DNA from: Hemicordylus capensis
Taxonomy: Eukaryota; Chordata; Lepidosauria; Squamata; Cordylidae
NCBI RefSeq assembly: GCF_027244095.1
Contig: NC_069658.1
Location: forward strand, 266,174,687-266,238,686
DNA length: 64,000 nucleotides
Reading direction: 5' to 3'
The translations under genes were made by a program, and so were the position numbers. Below are positions 1-10,622 of the stretch, piece by piece. Numbering within the stretch: the first letter of the stretch is position 1; each line of letters begins with the position of its first letter. The notes below the pieces were generated by a model. That model was not told where the DNA came from. It ran no database searches and saw nothing but the letters and a program-made list of their open reading frames with translations.

Positions 1-575
1 ATTCCTTGCTTCCACAGTATAAATGATTTTTGCAGTTCTTCATCCAGATATATACCCTCAAGCCTGATCAAGATGCACATAATGAGGATGTTGCATGGCT
101 TCTGATTCTTTGAATGTTGCATGTGATGCAATTTGTCTAACAACGGTCTATCTGTGCCTGCCTGCCTAAAATTTGCAGGGAGCTCCTTGTGGATTCTTTG
201 CCCTTTGCCCTTTCCAAACTGGGTGGCATTGCCTGGTTTAGTAGTTTGAAATGAGGGCTGATTCATCTCTGTGTATTTTCCATTATGCTGCCTTTGGTGT
301 AAAACAGTAGTCGCAAGGAGCAAAAGCGAGAGTACAGTCCATCCCAAGCAAAGCCCTCTTGTCTCAGTGATTTCAGTAGGAGAGTTAAGTACACCCGGTC
401 CCTTTTATCTCTCTGTGTTCTTTTTCCAATGTGGCTGGCTATGTGCTTCTGGGGAGCTCCCAAGCAGGGTGTGAAGGCAACAGCTCCTTCTGCATACATT
501 CTAGTCCTGCTATACTGCTACTTGACCCCCTCTCCCCTTCAGACCCTGCTGACTCATGCTTCCTCTCTGTGCCAG
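1..575. other. IL17RC intron, no feature seen
   Basis: No exon with convincing splice sites, no repeat I recognise and no domain-like reading frame. The preceding IL17RC exon must lie left of the window. Confidence 0.5.
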
Positions 576-621
576 GTGAAAAGCAATGGAAGAACCTATC
601 GCCAGAGGTGTCTACAGGACG
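576..621 (+). CDS. IL17RC: IL17RC coding exon (first seen in window)
   Basis: A 46-base exon between a CTGTGCCAG acceptor and a GACG/gtgagt donor. It encodes VKSNGRTYRQRCLQDG and ends in phase 1. It corresponds to the human ectodomain segment VNSSEKLQLQECLWAD. The exon is short, so the acceptor is the less certain end, but the phase joins correctly to the next exon (G plus AT gives Asp). Confidence 0.75.
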
Positions 622-3600
622 GTGAGTGACCATGGTGGGTGCTGGCTTTGCACTGAACAAGGCAAGGTGAGATACTAGCCATCCCCTGCCTGACATAGTG
701 GATGGAAGGATGGCAGGCATGCAGCAACCAGTGCTCTGACTGAGATCCCCGCGCCCTTTGTGCAATAAGGTCTGGGCTGATATCTCTACTCCACCAGACA
801 CTGAGTAGTTAATTTCTACTTCTGATTTCCAAATAAGGCCTTTTTGGTGGTGGCATCCAGTCTATGGAATACCCTCCCCAGTGATGCTCACCTGGCATCG
901 TCACTTTGTTCTTTTAGATGCCAGGTGAAGGCCTTTCTGCTCACTCAAGCTTTGTAAAGTTGATTTTTTAAAAACATTTTAAAATATTTTGTCTTGTATT
1001 TTCTAGTTTATATTGAGATTTGTTTGTTTTTGTGTTATGTTTTTTAATTGGATGTTTTTATTGTTGTGGTGTTGTCAGCTGCCCAGAGGACAACTTGTGA
1101 TGGGGCAGCTAACACATTTTTTAAATTATGGTTGTTAAGAGATTACACTTTCCTGGAACCCCAAGCCCCTAATCCCAGATGTGGGTCTTGAAATGGATAA
1201 TGTGTATTCCAGAGGCACCCTTTTGTTTGTTATATCCTCTGAGTTCAAGGGCTGAGCCTAGGGCCAAGCGCCTGGTTCAGATTAAATCCTGCAGCCAATC
1301 TTTGATGAAGTTTTCCTTTTTCCTAGATCCCGTAGAGAAGCTGCTGCTGCTTTGGAAGACCCAGGATTCCCAAGGCAACCCATCCTTCCGTGTCTTGGAG
1401 CAGGACACCTGGGTCCCCATTGCTCAGGCGGCCAGCACAGTAAGGGCCACTCCAGCCCCCTCCCTTTCCTCAGACCATAGTTTATGTAGGGGAAGGAGCT
1501 GTTTCCTCTGCATCCCCCTCACTGCCTGTTCCTTTCCTTCCAGAGAAATGGATTCCTGGAGGAAGCCCTGCAGAATGACCTGCAATCTGGAGAATGCTCT
1601 CAGGTGAAGGCTGAGATTTATTTATTTATTTGATTTATATACTGCCCTTCCTAAAGTGGCTCAGGGCAGTTTACACAAAGATCAAAAATACATACCAATT
1701 AAAATTAAAAAAACTTTTACAAACAAATTAAAGTTAACATTAAAACTAAATATCTTTAAAAGCCAGGCTAAAAAGATGGGTCTTTCAGGATCTTGTGAAG
1801 GGTTGGGGCCCCCAGTGGGGGACAAGCAGTCAGGAACTGTCACACTGGGGCTATTGGGTGGTACGGAGCAGCACCCAGAGTTTATTTTGAGATGATATGC
1901 CGGAGGGGGTGTGAACAGAAGTTTAAGTGAAATTTCTTCCCAACCCCAAAGATTGTAATCCATTTGGGGGATTTCATTGGAACATCTGCTAATTCAACAC
2001 ATGGAGTTGCCTTCTGTTGAGTCAGTATTAGAAATTCAGTCTTTGCGGGACCCAATTTTTGTCCCTCTGGTATTTCTGTTCTTATACTGAGTCGGATCAC
2101 TGCTCCATCTAGCCTTGTATTGCGTACTCTGAGTGGCAGTGGCTTTCCAAAACCTCAGGCAGAGGTCTCTCCCAACCTGAAACTGGCTGACAAACGGAGG
2201 GAAATTACTCATGTTAGGCATTGCCTACCTTGTCCTTTTTATTTCAATGGGACTACTTTGAATAATTTCCCTCTGTTTGTCAACCACGATCTTCTAACTT
2301 CTGCTGGGGCTGGAACTTGCAGTCCTATGCATGCAAAACATGTGCTCTGCTAACAAACACTGCTCACTAGCATGAACTATCACTGTTAAACTAACTATTC
2401 CTGCTCATCCATGAAGATCATTAGGTCATTTGGGGCCAGTTAATCTCTCTCAGTCTAACCCAGGGCTTCCCAACTGGTGGCACTCCAAATGTTGCTGAAC
2501 TACCACTCCCATCACCTCAGCTACAGTTTTTTGGGGCTAAGGATGATGGGAGTCGCAATTCAGCAGCATCTGGAGTGCCACTGGTTGGGAAACCCTGGTC
2601 TAACCTATTTCATATTTATTTATTTATTCATTCATTCAACTTCTATACCGCCCTTCCAAAAATGGCTCAGGGCGGTTTACACAGAGAAATAACAAACAAA
2701 TAAGATGGACCCCTGTCCCCAAAGGGCTCACAATCTAAAAAAACCCAGCAAGAGTCACTGGAGGTATGCGGTGCTGGGGGTGGATAGGGCCAGTTACTCT
2801 CCCCCTGCTATATAAAGGGAATCACCACATTAAAAGGTGCCTCTTTGCCAAGTTAGCAGGGGTCATGCTATGTTATGACTACAAAAGGGGCAACAGTGAC
2901 CCATGGGGAAGGGGGTGGCAAATGAGCCACAGGTGTACCTCATTCCCACTCTCCTCCCCCCCTCCCGGCTGTCTCATTCTGCCTTGACTCCCCTGCCGCA
3001 TTATTAACCGGAGGCATGCAGGCTGCTCATTCTCCCAGTTCCCCAACCCAGGCAAATGACCAGCCCACACGCCTGGGGTTAATAGCGTCGTGGGGGGAAG
3101 TGAGACCGAGCAAGGCAGTCGGGGCTGGGAGAGGAAAGTGGAAACGCACTGTTCCTGTGGCTCATTCACCGCCCCCGCCCCCCCCCAGCCATTGCTGCAT
3201 GGAGGTATCCTATTTATGCTGCTCTGCACTCTTTGGAGGAAGGGCAGGATATAAATGCATGTGTTGGATTTGCCCAGGGATGTAAGTGCACATGTATGTG
3301 CCCATGTACAGGTACACAAGACCTCACATATGGAATGTCTGGAAATTTGGGTCAGCAGGGCTTCTTTGGTACTTCCAACAATGTTCAGTGTATGGCACAA
3401 GGACATCCTAGATACTTGATATGAGTTGTGGGAAGAGGCTCTAGACAGTAATTTTATTTCAACTTCCGTGTAAATTCCGTCAGGCAATGTAAGGAGCCCT
3501 CCACCTTGCGTAGTGGAAGTTGTTGGTGCCATCTGGAGTCCTCCACCTTGCGTAGTGGAAGTTGTTAGTGCCATCTGGCGGACAATCTGTGGAAAAGCCA

Positions 3601-6600
3601 TTTCTTTTCAACTACCGTTATTCTTTCTAACTTGAAAAAGACTCAGCTTTTTCCATGGATTGTCAGCAGATGGTGCTCAGAACTGATGTGACATACTTGA
3701 ATGTCATGAGGATGGCTTGTGATATCTTCTGTTGGAATTTGCACTGAAGTTGGAATCAATCACCCTCTAGGGGAGCCCAAGGGCAAGGTGATCTGGGTAA
3801 GACAGCACAGGACATGCTTTCCATCCACCCTTGATACAGTGTTGGGGACGTGATATGGATTGGCTGCTGCCGTTCTACCCAGATCATGTGTAGCACATGA
3901 TCAATTCCCCCTTCCCCTCCGATCTCGATTTTTGCGGACACAGGACCGTTTCCCAGGAGTGTGCTTGAGGCTTGGAACCGGGCTGGACATTCCTCCTATC
4001 CACCCAGCTTGTTCTGGTTGTGAGAACCAGCCTATAGAATAGCCTGTTGCTGGACAGAGGCCTGTGCACTGTTATCCGTTATTCTCCTCCAGTGATGTGA
4101 TTCTGTGATCCTAGGTAGACAGTTCAATGAGCCCAGTCTCCTTTATTACCTTTTGCAGGTGTGGCATGGAAAGGACAATGAAGCCGGCAAGATCTGGGCT
4201 TGCTCTCTGGAGAAGTGTGAGTTCACCTCTTGCTCAATGCAAGGCCTGGGGCAAGGAGAAGGCCTCCTTGGAGAAGTGGCCTTGACTCCCACCAAGGCCG
4301 ACTAGGGCACCGATGGAGGGGAGGGGAGGAGAGAGAGGAGGTAGGCTGCAGCATGGAGTGCCTGTAAAGTTCAGGATCCTGGTGAACACCCCCACTTCAG
4401 ACAGCTCTGGATGAAGGTATGGGGGAGCTCAGGACTACCTGCATAACTTTCAAAGCATAGCCTCAGTTAGTGGGGAAAGGTGGCCACAATCGAGGAAACT
4501 CATAGCCACGACGAGGGGAAATTTTGGGGATGTGTAGCCACCCCAGGCATATTCTAGGACCCTCCCCTGAATGTTCAGCTTTCATTGAAGAAGAAGAAAA
4601 ATCAAAGAAAATTTTTTAAGGCAGTTTCTAGCCCTTTGTGGGTGGGATATAAGAAAAAACATGCAAGCAAAATTCTATGCAATTACTCCCTCAAAAAGCA
4701 AAATGGCCTCTCTGCTTCCAGTGGTCAATGAATACCAAGGGACTGGGGTGATTGTTAAATACGAGGCATTTATTTTTAACACTTCCATTAAATTAAATTA
4801 GATGTTTTCATTAACATTTAAATACAATTGAATAACTCAAAACATATGCAACTACTGGCATTTAGGCTGCTAGCTAGAACTGTAAGATCCCAGCCCCACA
4901 ACCTTCCCTGAGCGAAATTCCTGACCAGAAGTTGTAATCCAGAGAACCACATAACTAAAACTGCATGCCTAGTGGGACCACTGGCTTGGCGGGACATATG
5001 AAACTGCCTACTCCTGGTCGATCTATCTCAGTATTTTTCAGTATTTTCTCAGTATTTTTCTACTGACTGGCAGCCTCCAGGCAAGGGGTATTTTGACGCA
5101 GCCTTACCTGGCAATGCCGTAAATTGAACCTGGGACCTTCTGCATGCAAAGCAGGTGTTCTGTCACTGAGCTACACTTGCCATGATTCTAGCAGAACCAA
5201 CAGGGTATAGAGCAGGTACCCTGCACACAAAGACTGGCTATGCTAAGTCTTTGTCTTGAAGGATCAGCCTGACGTGGTGGTGTTCAGCTGTAGGCCACGA
5301 CAAAAATAACTGATCAGTGCTAAAAGAGCATGGGCCAGACCTAGTAGGACTAGGTGCCAAGATCACTCTCTGATTACCACCACCTTTTCCTTCCATACTT
5401 TTGCACAGATTGCCGAACACACTGGGTGTTGGTCTGGATGGTGACTCTCCTCAGCGTCTGCTCTCTCCTGTTTGTGTTGCTGCTCAAGAAGGAAGCACTG
5501 AAAGGTATAAAACATCCTGCCTGCTCCCAACAGACTGTCTCCAACCCTTGGCTCTTGGATTTGTTGTCAGTCCACCAGGATCCCTTGTTGCTCTGGCCTT
5601 TATCCCTTCAATCATCACAACCTCTGCTTTACCTCCTGTGGTGCATTTCCTCTTCAAAAGCCAAAGCCAGAATATTTGCAACAAACATTTATGATTTTCA
5701 ACCACAGTTCCCAAAGTGGTTTTGATTGATTGATTAAGTGCCTTCAAGTCGGTGTCGGCTCTTAGCGATCCACATAGATAGATTCTTTCCAGGATCATCT
5801 ATCTTCAACTTGGCTTTTAAGGTCTCTCAGTGGTGCATTCATTGCTGTTGTAATCAACTCCATCCACCTTGCTGCTGGTCATCCTCTTTTTCTCTTTCCT
5901 TCAACTTTTCCCAGCATTATAGACTTCTCAAGGGAGCTGAGTTTTCGCATAATGTGTCCAAAGTATGATAGTTTGAGCCTGGTCATTTGTGCCTTGAGTG
6001 AAAATTCTGGATTGATTTGTTCTATGATCCATTTGTTTGTTTCCCTGGCTGTCCATGGTAGCCTCAGAAGTCTTCTCCAGCACCAAAGTTCAAAAGCGTC
6101 AATGCTTTTTCTATCTTGCTTCTTCAAAGTCCAGCTTTCACATCCATAGAGTGTCACAGGAAGAACCATTGTCCAAACAATTCTAATCTGTGTAGTTATA
6201 GACATATCACGGCATCTAAATATCCTTTCCAAGGCCTTCATTGCAACCCTACCAAGTGCTAGTCTGCGGAAAATTTCACAAAGTCTTTGAGAAATATAAA
6301 ATTTGGATAGTCTTTGCAAAAGTATTTTGCAAAGTTTGTGGCGTATTTTGCAAAGTGGTTTATATAGATATAAATAAACAAATAAATAAAATGGCTTCTT
6401 CTCCCCAAAAGGCTCACAATCTAAAAAATAAACATAAGATAGTCACCAGCAACAGCCACTGGAGGGCTGCTGTGTTGGGGATGGATAGGGCCAGTTGCTC
6501 TCCCCCAGCTCAATTAAGAGAATCACCACTTTTAAAAAGGTGCCTCTTTGCTCAGTTAGCAGGGGCCTCAAGTGCTGTTGCAGGCCTAGGTGAAGTCTAG

Positions 6601-9600
6601 CCACACTGGTGCTCTTGGGTTTCCTTGCAACCTGAATCACCAGTCTCCTTGAAGGTTTTCCACACCTGGCTTTTAGTTCGTATCTCCTCTGGTATGGAGA
6701 TGTGCATTCACATATCGGGCAAATTTCCCCCGAAGTCTCTGTGAGCTATCGGGGAGCACTTCATGCACAATTTGGGCTTTTCATCGGGGCGTTAGAGTGT
6801 AGCCCGATTTATATCCAAGGTTAAAAAGTCCACTTTTTGTGTTGGTTTTTTTTGGGGGGGCAACTTTGAACTCTCAGTAAAGCCTCACAGTAAACCTGTG
6901 GTAAAACCTGCTGTCTGGGAATGCTCCTGTGCAGGGTGCCCAGACAGCTAGTTGATGTCATTCCCTGAGGGTCTCCAATGAGCTTCCTGACCCTTCCAAT
7001 CCCTACTCTGATGTGGTCTGCACACGGACCCGGTGAGGTAGAAGTCCCTTGGGCCAGTCACTGTCTCAGCCTTTTATTTATTTATTGTAGAGCTGGAAGG
7101 ACCTTTCGAGTTCAACCCCCTGCTCAGGGCAGGAAGCTGCTACAGCATCCATGATAAATGGTTGTCCGGCTTGGGTTTAAAACCCACCACTGTGCGAGGC
7201 AGATTGTCACACCGTTTTTTACAACGGAGAAGTCCATTCCCCATGCATTACATTTATATTTCACTCTTCCTCAAAGGAGTTCAGGGCAGCATACTGTATC
7301 CTCACAACAACCCTGAGCGGGGTTAGGCTGCAAGATGATGACAGGCAAGGTCCCCTAAAGAGCAGGAATCTGAGCCTTGGTCCAGTCCTAACCAAACCCT
7401 GCACCATGCTGGCTTTCCTACTTAAGCTAGCTTCTCTCAGGGTTACAGTAGGGATAAAATGGGGGATGAACTATGCATATGGTCCTTGGAGGAAGTGTTG
7501 AATCAAAATGTAATAGAGTGCTGAGGAGGTAGAATGGCTTGTGCCACTGCCGGTGGAGGGAATTCTGCCTTCGAATGCTCCCTCACTGCAAAAGCTAAAC
7601 AAACCTTCCCTGCAAGTAAAGAATCTAGCACAACATGGAGAAAGAGCTGAGCCCAGCCTGCTTCCTGAAGTGCTAATTTTCTACTTGTTGGTATCTCTTT
7701 TGTTTTATATCGAGAAGCTTTCAAAAGCAGTACCCTCCAGCTAGAGTCTGAACTTTGAAGCAATATAATTCATTCTGCCAGACAGAGGCACTCTTACTCC
7801 TGAACTTCCGGGCCAAAGTCCAAGGCCTCCATAGCCCCTGGGGCCCCACAAATCCTCTTTAGTCTGTCCTGGATGCTGTGGTCGCCTGGCCGAGCATGAT
7901 GATGCTTAATTTGCAGGGGTGGGGGCCCTCCAAAGGCCTTTAGGTCCAGGCTCCAAAATGACCTAGGTGCACCTCTGCTGCCAGAACCTTGCCACCTCAT
8001 TTTGCTACTGTTATAGACCAGTTGTTCGGTCGGAGGCCTATGACAGCAGTACCCCATACTGCTCTCTACTGGTCGTAACAATGCTTTTGATGGAGTTTCC
8101 TCACCCTAATGACGCAGTGGGGAAGTAACTTGCCTAGGGAGCAAGAGGTTGCTTTTTCAAATCCCTGCTCATATGCTTCCCAGACTATAGGAAACGCCTG
8201 TATTGGGCAGCAGCGATATAGGAAGGTGCTGAAAGGCAGCATCTCAGACTGCACGGGAGATGGCAATGGTAAACCCCTCCTGTATTCTACCAAAGACAAC
8301 CACTTGGCTCTGTGGTTGCCAGGAGTCGAAATCGACTCGACAAAACAACAACAATAACAACAACAACAACAACAACAAGAAGTTGACTTTGCCAGCCTGT
8401 TTTGTTCTCATGGATATCAGTTCTGTGGCTGAGGACATTGCATTGCTAACATTCCATCTCTCTCTGCAGGCTGGCTCAGGCTCCTGAAAGAGGATTACGG
8501 TTCACGAGGTGAGAGTCTTACCTGGATAAAAGTTTGGTTGAGTCAGATGGCTTCTTCCCAAGGGGGGAGATGGAGCTGCCCTTTGGGAAGCACCTGTTTG
8601 TGGTGCCTCCCACACAGTACAGCCGGTCATGCATAGAGTAGATATTTTGAGTGCTCAGCTGCCTTCCTCTGCAAGGGCATGTCTCCCTCCATGGCAAGGG
8701 GCTTGGCTTTCTGCCACCTCAACTATCCTGATGGGGTAGCCAATATAGAAAAGAGGCTCCTTATTATATGCAGTGTCTGTACAAGTAACCTCTAGTCAAG
8801 ACTCTGTGTGAGTCCATTGGGAACTTAATGAGACAACTGGGCATCTGTGACAGAATGACTAAAGTGTGCTCCTAGACAATACAAGTATTATTCTACATTT
8901 CATGGTGCTATACTACATTTCACAATGATCAAGTATTTGCTAATAGGCCCCCTACCTGCTATGGACTAATTAACTGATTCACAGTGGAGAAATGACTTGA
9001 TTAGCAAGCCAGAGGTTTCTAGTTCGAATCCCCGCTGGTGTGTTTCCCACCTATATAGGAAGATGCTGAAAGGCATAATCTAATTCTGCACAGGAGATGG
9101 CAGTGGTAAACCCCTCCTGTATTCTCCCAGAGAAAACCACAGGTCTCTGTGGTCGCCAGGAGTCGACATCGACTTGACAGCACACTTTACCTTTACCTGT
9201 CTCTCTCCCTTACCCATCCTTCTGCTATTCCTTTGAGTGTGAACTTTAGCATGGTTAGTTGCTTTTGGGCATGTACAGAGTGGATAACTACTCCCACTTA
9301 GTAGCCACATTAGGGAGCAGGGTTTCCCTGGCTAGACAACATGGATGTCAGTCAATTTTGTGTCATAGGGGCTCTTTAAAAAAAAAAAAATCCCCACTAC
9401 TTAGGAGCATCGGCCAGTCTGTGACCTGAGAGAAGGTTCCGTCCGGATCCAATTAGACCATGAATTATGAAAGCTGTGCCTTTTGGAAGTGCAGTTGGTA
9501 GTGAAAAGGTTGAACCTTTTTGTTAGCTGCTCTTAGGTTATGGAACTTCCTGCCCCTTAGAGACTTTCATGGTTTATATGCTGCAGGCTTTTGGCTGGGT

Positions 9601-10622
9601 TACTATGACCTTTTTTTTTTATTATGTCAGACATTTGGCCCTAACTGAATTGTTTGTTATACTCTTTTGCTTCAGAGCTAGTGGCTCTGAAGTCTGTGGG
9701 ACTAAGAGTGGGTTGCCCTGGGTTCAAATCCCTGTGGGCCTCTTCCTTCCTAACGTGCCCCACAGAGCTGTTTCACTCATAAAATCATGTAAATCACCCT
9801 GAGCTTTTTGAGAGAAGGGCACTGGGGGATGTAAATAAATACGTTATTCTATCAGCGGCTGCTAGTGTTTTTAATGTAGTGTCCTGCTTGATTTTAATTG
9901 TCAGCTGCTTTGGAGGCCTGTTGATGGAGATGTGTCCTTGAAATACAGTATTATCAACCAATCAATAAATAATGCAATCTGTGGAGTGCTGCATCAGGAG
10001 CAAATGTGGTTTCCTCTCTCTTCCTGCAGGAGCGCTTCTGGGACGGCACGTTCTCATCCTCTACTCTCCAGATCATGCGGGCTTTGAGCATCTAGTGAGC
10101 AGCCTGGCTGCTGCACTGACCCAACTGCAGCTGGCCGTGTCCCTGGAGCTGTGGAGTCGGGGCAAGCTGGGCTCCTTGGGGCCCATGCAGTGGCTCCATG
10201 CACAGCGGCAGCAGGTGCTACAAGAAGGCGGATCCATCGTCTTACTTTTCTCCCCAGGGGCTGTGGCCAGTTGTGCTGAATGGCTGGGCTGGGAAGAGAA
10301 AGGCACCCTGTCCCACATCGACCCCAACAGCACTTTCTTGGCCTCCCTCAACTGTGTCCTGCCAGACTTCCTGGCTGGAAAGGCCAAGGACAGATACGTG
10401 GTTGCCTGCTTTGAGGAGCTGCTTCACGTCGATAAGATCCCCGCACTCTTCCGTTCGGTGCCTGTCTACCCTCTGCCATCACAGGTTTTCAGTTTTCTGC
10501 TGGCACTGGCTGGACCCAGAGTGGGCCATGAGCAGAGGAGCAGGCTGAGGAGACACGCTGTGTGGATCAGCAAGAGCCTGGAGCGTGCAGTGCAGGAGTG
10601 CCAGAAAAAGGATACAAGCTGA
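576..10622 (+). CDS. IL17RC: IL17RC, interleukin-17 receptor C, last seven coding exons (5' part outside window)
   Basis: Joined exons 576-621, 1327-1439, 1544-1603, 4159-4216, 5409-5504, 8470-8508 and 10030-10622 give 334 residues with all phases matching. IL17RC is the co-receptor that pairs with IL17RA to bind IL-17A/F and signals through its cytoplasmic SEFIR domain to ACT1 (family knowledge). Seen here: the end of the ectodomain with spaced cysteines (RCLQDG, SGECSQ, IWACSLEKY), one transmembrane helix (WVLVWMVTLLSVCSLLFVLL), the juxtamembrane stretch KGWLRLLKEDYGSR and a SEFIR domain starting RHVLILYSPDHAGFEHL. These blocks line up with the human IL17RC order as I recall it. IL17RE is the alternative paralogue, but SLELWSRGKLGSLGPMQWLH and VLLFSPGAVASCAEWL fit IL17RC, as does the position just upstream of CRELD1. 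Signal peptide and most ectodomain exons lie left of base 1. Confidence 0.93.
841..1125 (+). repeat. Non-LTR LINE 3' end (unassigned family)
   Basis: Decayed C-terminal coding remnant (LWNTLPSDAHLASSLCSF, then QVKAFLL), then a T-rich 3' region and a GCCCAGAG-type ending. The pattern LWN.LPS....SFR.QVKAFLF is typical of the C-terminus of several LINE clades. Related remnants lie near 20110, 13005, 27610 and 55033. Confidence 0.6.
1327..1439 (+). CDS. IL17RC: IL17RC coding exon, membrane-proximal ectodomain
   Basis: A 113-base exon with acceptor TTTTTCCTAG and donor ACA/gtaagg. It encodes DPVEKLLLLWKTQDSQGNPS and on to AQAAST, ending in phase 0. It occupies the place of the human segment around DDVLLLETRGPQDNRSLCAL. 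The cysteines of the human segment are not obvious here, so this part of the ectodomain is divergent. Confidence 0.85.
1544..1603 (+). CDS. IL17RC: IL17RC coding exon
   Basis: A 60-base phase 0 exon, acceptor CTTTCCTTCCAG and donor CAG/gtgaag, encoding RNGFLEEALQNDLQSGECSQ. The core matches human GEYLLQDLQSGQCLQ closely, which anchors the identity of the gene. Confidence 0.9.
1617..1790 (+). repeat. Interspersed repeat with CTGCCCTTCC...GGCTCAGGGCAG motif
   Basis: An A/T-rich repeat opening with TTTATTTATTTATT, then ATACTGCCCTTCC and GGCTCAGGGCAGTTTACAC, then an A-rich tract. It resembles 61000-61240 and the 5' part of 2618-2868. Confidence 0.5.
2185..2285. mobile_element. Foldback MITE, GGCTGACA-ended family
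   Basis: Starts GGCTGACA and ends TTTGTCAACC. Inner arms GGGAAATTACTC and GAATAATTTCCC are inverted. The core TTCAATGGGACTACTTTGA is shared with 49319-49422, 56741-56829 and 59032-59115. Confidence 0.55.
2461..2597. mobile_element. Palindromic hAT MITE with 8-bp target duplication
   Basis: Ends CAGGGCTTCCCAAC and GTTGGGAAACCCTG are inverted, and the whole 137-bp element folds back on itself. It is flanked by perfect GTCTAACC duplications at 2453-2460 and 2598-2605, the 8-bp target site expected of hAT transposases. Confidence 0.85.
2618..2868 (+). repeat. Interspersed repeat family C
   Basis: Begins in TATTTATT repeats, then ATACCGCCCTTCC, AGGGCGGTTTACAC, AAAGGGCTCACAATCT, GATAGGGCCAGTT, and ends CCTCTTTGCCAAGTTAGCAG. 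Other copies are at 6350-6572, 45775-46027 and (-) 47437-47625. The class is not recognised; no coding remnant is seen. Confidence 0.65.
3499..3578 (+). repeat. Tandem duplication, 42-bp unit
   Basis: CTCCACCTTGCGTAGTGGAA and the bases after it recur exactly 42 bp later with one visible change (GTTGGTGCC versus GTTAGTGCC). Confidence 0.85.
3560..3700. repeat. Imperfect inverted repeat
   Basis: GTGCCATCTGGCGGACAATC on the left pairs with GATTGTCAGCAGATGGTGCT on the right, with TGTGGAAAA and TTTTTCCAT inside the arms. It is probably an old foldback element whose left arm carries the second 42-bp unit. Confidence 0.45.
3700..4158. other. IL17RC intron sequence, nothing recognised
   Basis: No repeat signature, reading frame or splice pair could be supported here before the exon at 4159. 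Confidence 0.4.
4159..4216 (+). CDS. IL17RC: IL17RC coding exon
   Basis: A 58-base exon with acceptor CCTTTTGCAG and donor AAGT/gtgagt. It encodes VWHGKDNEAGKIWACSLEK plus one base, and matches human LWDDDLGALWACPMDK. The dangling T joins AT of the next exon to give Tyr, as in human DKY. Confidence 0.9.
5000..5183 (-). mobile_element. tRNA-Ala-like SINE
   Basis: Reverse orientation. The tRNA-like head is at 5110-5181 (rev-comp of ACCTTCTGCATGCAAAGCAG and GAGCTACAC), and the shared LINE-type tail is at 5000-5050. The head resembles tRNA-Ala with a TGCATGC anticodon loop. Divergent, with a small internal duplication of TCAGTATTTT. Confidence 0.7.
5409..5504 (+). CDS. IL17RC: IL17RC transmembrane exon
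   Basis: A 96-base exon, acceptor TTTTGCACAG and donor AAAG/gtataa. It encodes (Y)CRTHWVLVWMVTLLSVCS followed by LLFVLLLKKEALK: a single hydrophobic helix of about 21 residues with a basic stop-transfer LKK. The matching human piece is RWALVWLACLLFAAALSLIL. Confidence 0.93.
5722..6285 (-). mobile_element. BovB/RTE LINE, 5'-truncated copy
   Basis: The reverse strand encodes the BovB C-terminus: LALGRVAMKALERIFRCRD, TMVLPVTLYGCESWTLKKQD, AFELWCWRRLLRLPWTARET and YFGHIMRKLSSLEKSIMLGK. The 3' end (about 5722-5770) contains GGATCGCTAAGAGCCGACAC and ACTTGAAGGCACTTAATC, the same tail motif as the Sauria SINEs in this window. Only the last part of ORF2 remains. Confidence 0.88.
6350..6572 (+). repeat. 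Interspersed repeat family C
   Basis: Same order as 2618-2868: AAGTGGTTTATATAGATAT, AAAGGCTCACAATCT, CAACAGCCACTGGAGG, GGGCCAGTTGCTCTCCCCC, CCTCTTTGCTCAGTTAGCAG. Confidence 0.65.
7078..7230 (+). mobile_element. CR1/L3-group LINE 3' fragment
   Basis: Contains AGAGCTGGAAGGACCTTTCG, then TTCAACCCCCTGCTCAGG, GCAGGAAGCTG and a later GATAAATGGTTGTCC, the familiar 3' untranslated pattern of CR1/L3-type LINEs in amniotes. No coding part remains. Confidence 0.6.
7247..7420 (-). mobile_element. MIR-like tRNA SINE, old copy
   Basis: Reverse-strand remnant: TATTTCACTCTTCCTC, AACAACCCTGAGCGGGGTTA and a degraded tRNA-like head near 7380-7420. Compare 17557-17762. Confidence 0.5.
7783..7977 (+). mobile_element. 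Non-autonomous hAT element with perfect 8-bp TSD
   Basis: A 195-bp element with ends CAGAGGCAC and GTGCACCTCTG, flanked by perfect CTGCCAGA duplications (7775-7782, 7978-7985). The inside carries CTTCCGGGCCAAAGTC and CCAAAGGCCTTTAGGTCC. About 80% alike to 27164-27359. No transposase. Confidence 0.88.
8108..8340 (+). mobile_element. Sauria SINE
   Basis: tRNA-like head (GACGCAGTGGGGAAGTAAC box A region, TTTTTCAAATCCCTGC box B region), body GGGCAGCAGCGATATAGGAA, and BovB-like tail GGTTGCCAGGAGTCGAAATC. The usual ACCTTT end is replaced by an (AAC)n run at 8341-8379. Confidence 0.85.
8341..8379 (+). repeat. (AAC)n microsatellite at SINE end
   Basis: About 13 AAC units with one AAT interruption, directly following the Sauria SINE tail. 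Confidence 0.9.
8470..8508 (+). CDS. IL17RC: IL17RC juxtamembrane micro-exon
   Basis: A 39-base exon between TCTCTGCAG and GAG/gtgaga, encoding GWLRLLKEDYGSR, near identical to human GWLRLLKQDVRSG. It links the membrane helix to the SEFIR exon. Its length is a multiple of three, so skipping it would keep the frame. Confidence 0.92.
8976..9198 (+). mobile_element. Sauria SINE
   Basis: Head CACAGTGGAGAAATGAC with box B TAGTTCGAATCCCCGCTGG, tail GGTCGCCAGGAGTCGACATC, end CACACTTTACCTTTACC. It keeps the diagnostic ACCTTT end repeats. Confidence 0.88.
9520..9960 (+). repeat. Mosaic of degraded retroposons in IL17RC last intron
   Basis: A LINE-like TTATGGAACTTCCTGCCCC remnant, then a tRNA-like box B CTGGGTTCAAATCCCTGTGG near 9718 with a GAAGGGCACTGGGGGATGTA tail, then T-rich LINE-type 3' sequence with CAATAAATAAT at the end. 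Boundaries are approximate. Confidence 0.4.
10030..10622 (+). CDS. IL17RC: IL17RC terminal coding exon, SEFIR domain
   Basis: A 593-base last exon (acceptor CTTCCTGCAG) ending in TGA. It encodes about 197 residues holding the whole SEFIR fold: strand A HVLILYS, helix FEHLVSSLAAALTQLQL, strand B VSLELWSRG, box 2-like QEGGSIVLLFSPGAVASC, then VLPDFLAG, RYVVACFEELLHVDKIPALF and the C-terminal helix AVWISKSLERAVQECQKKDTS. SEFIR domains bind ACT1 by homotypic contact (known). The human protein has a longer Gly/Pro-rich tail that is missing here. Confidence 0.95.

Noticed and set aside
2879-3601. 240-codon open frame on the reverse strand
   Set aside because: It covers a tandem duplication and repeat edges inside an IL17RC intron and encodes two copies of QMA/PTTSTTQGGGL from the 42-bp repeat; no domain.
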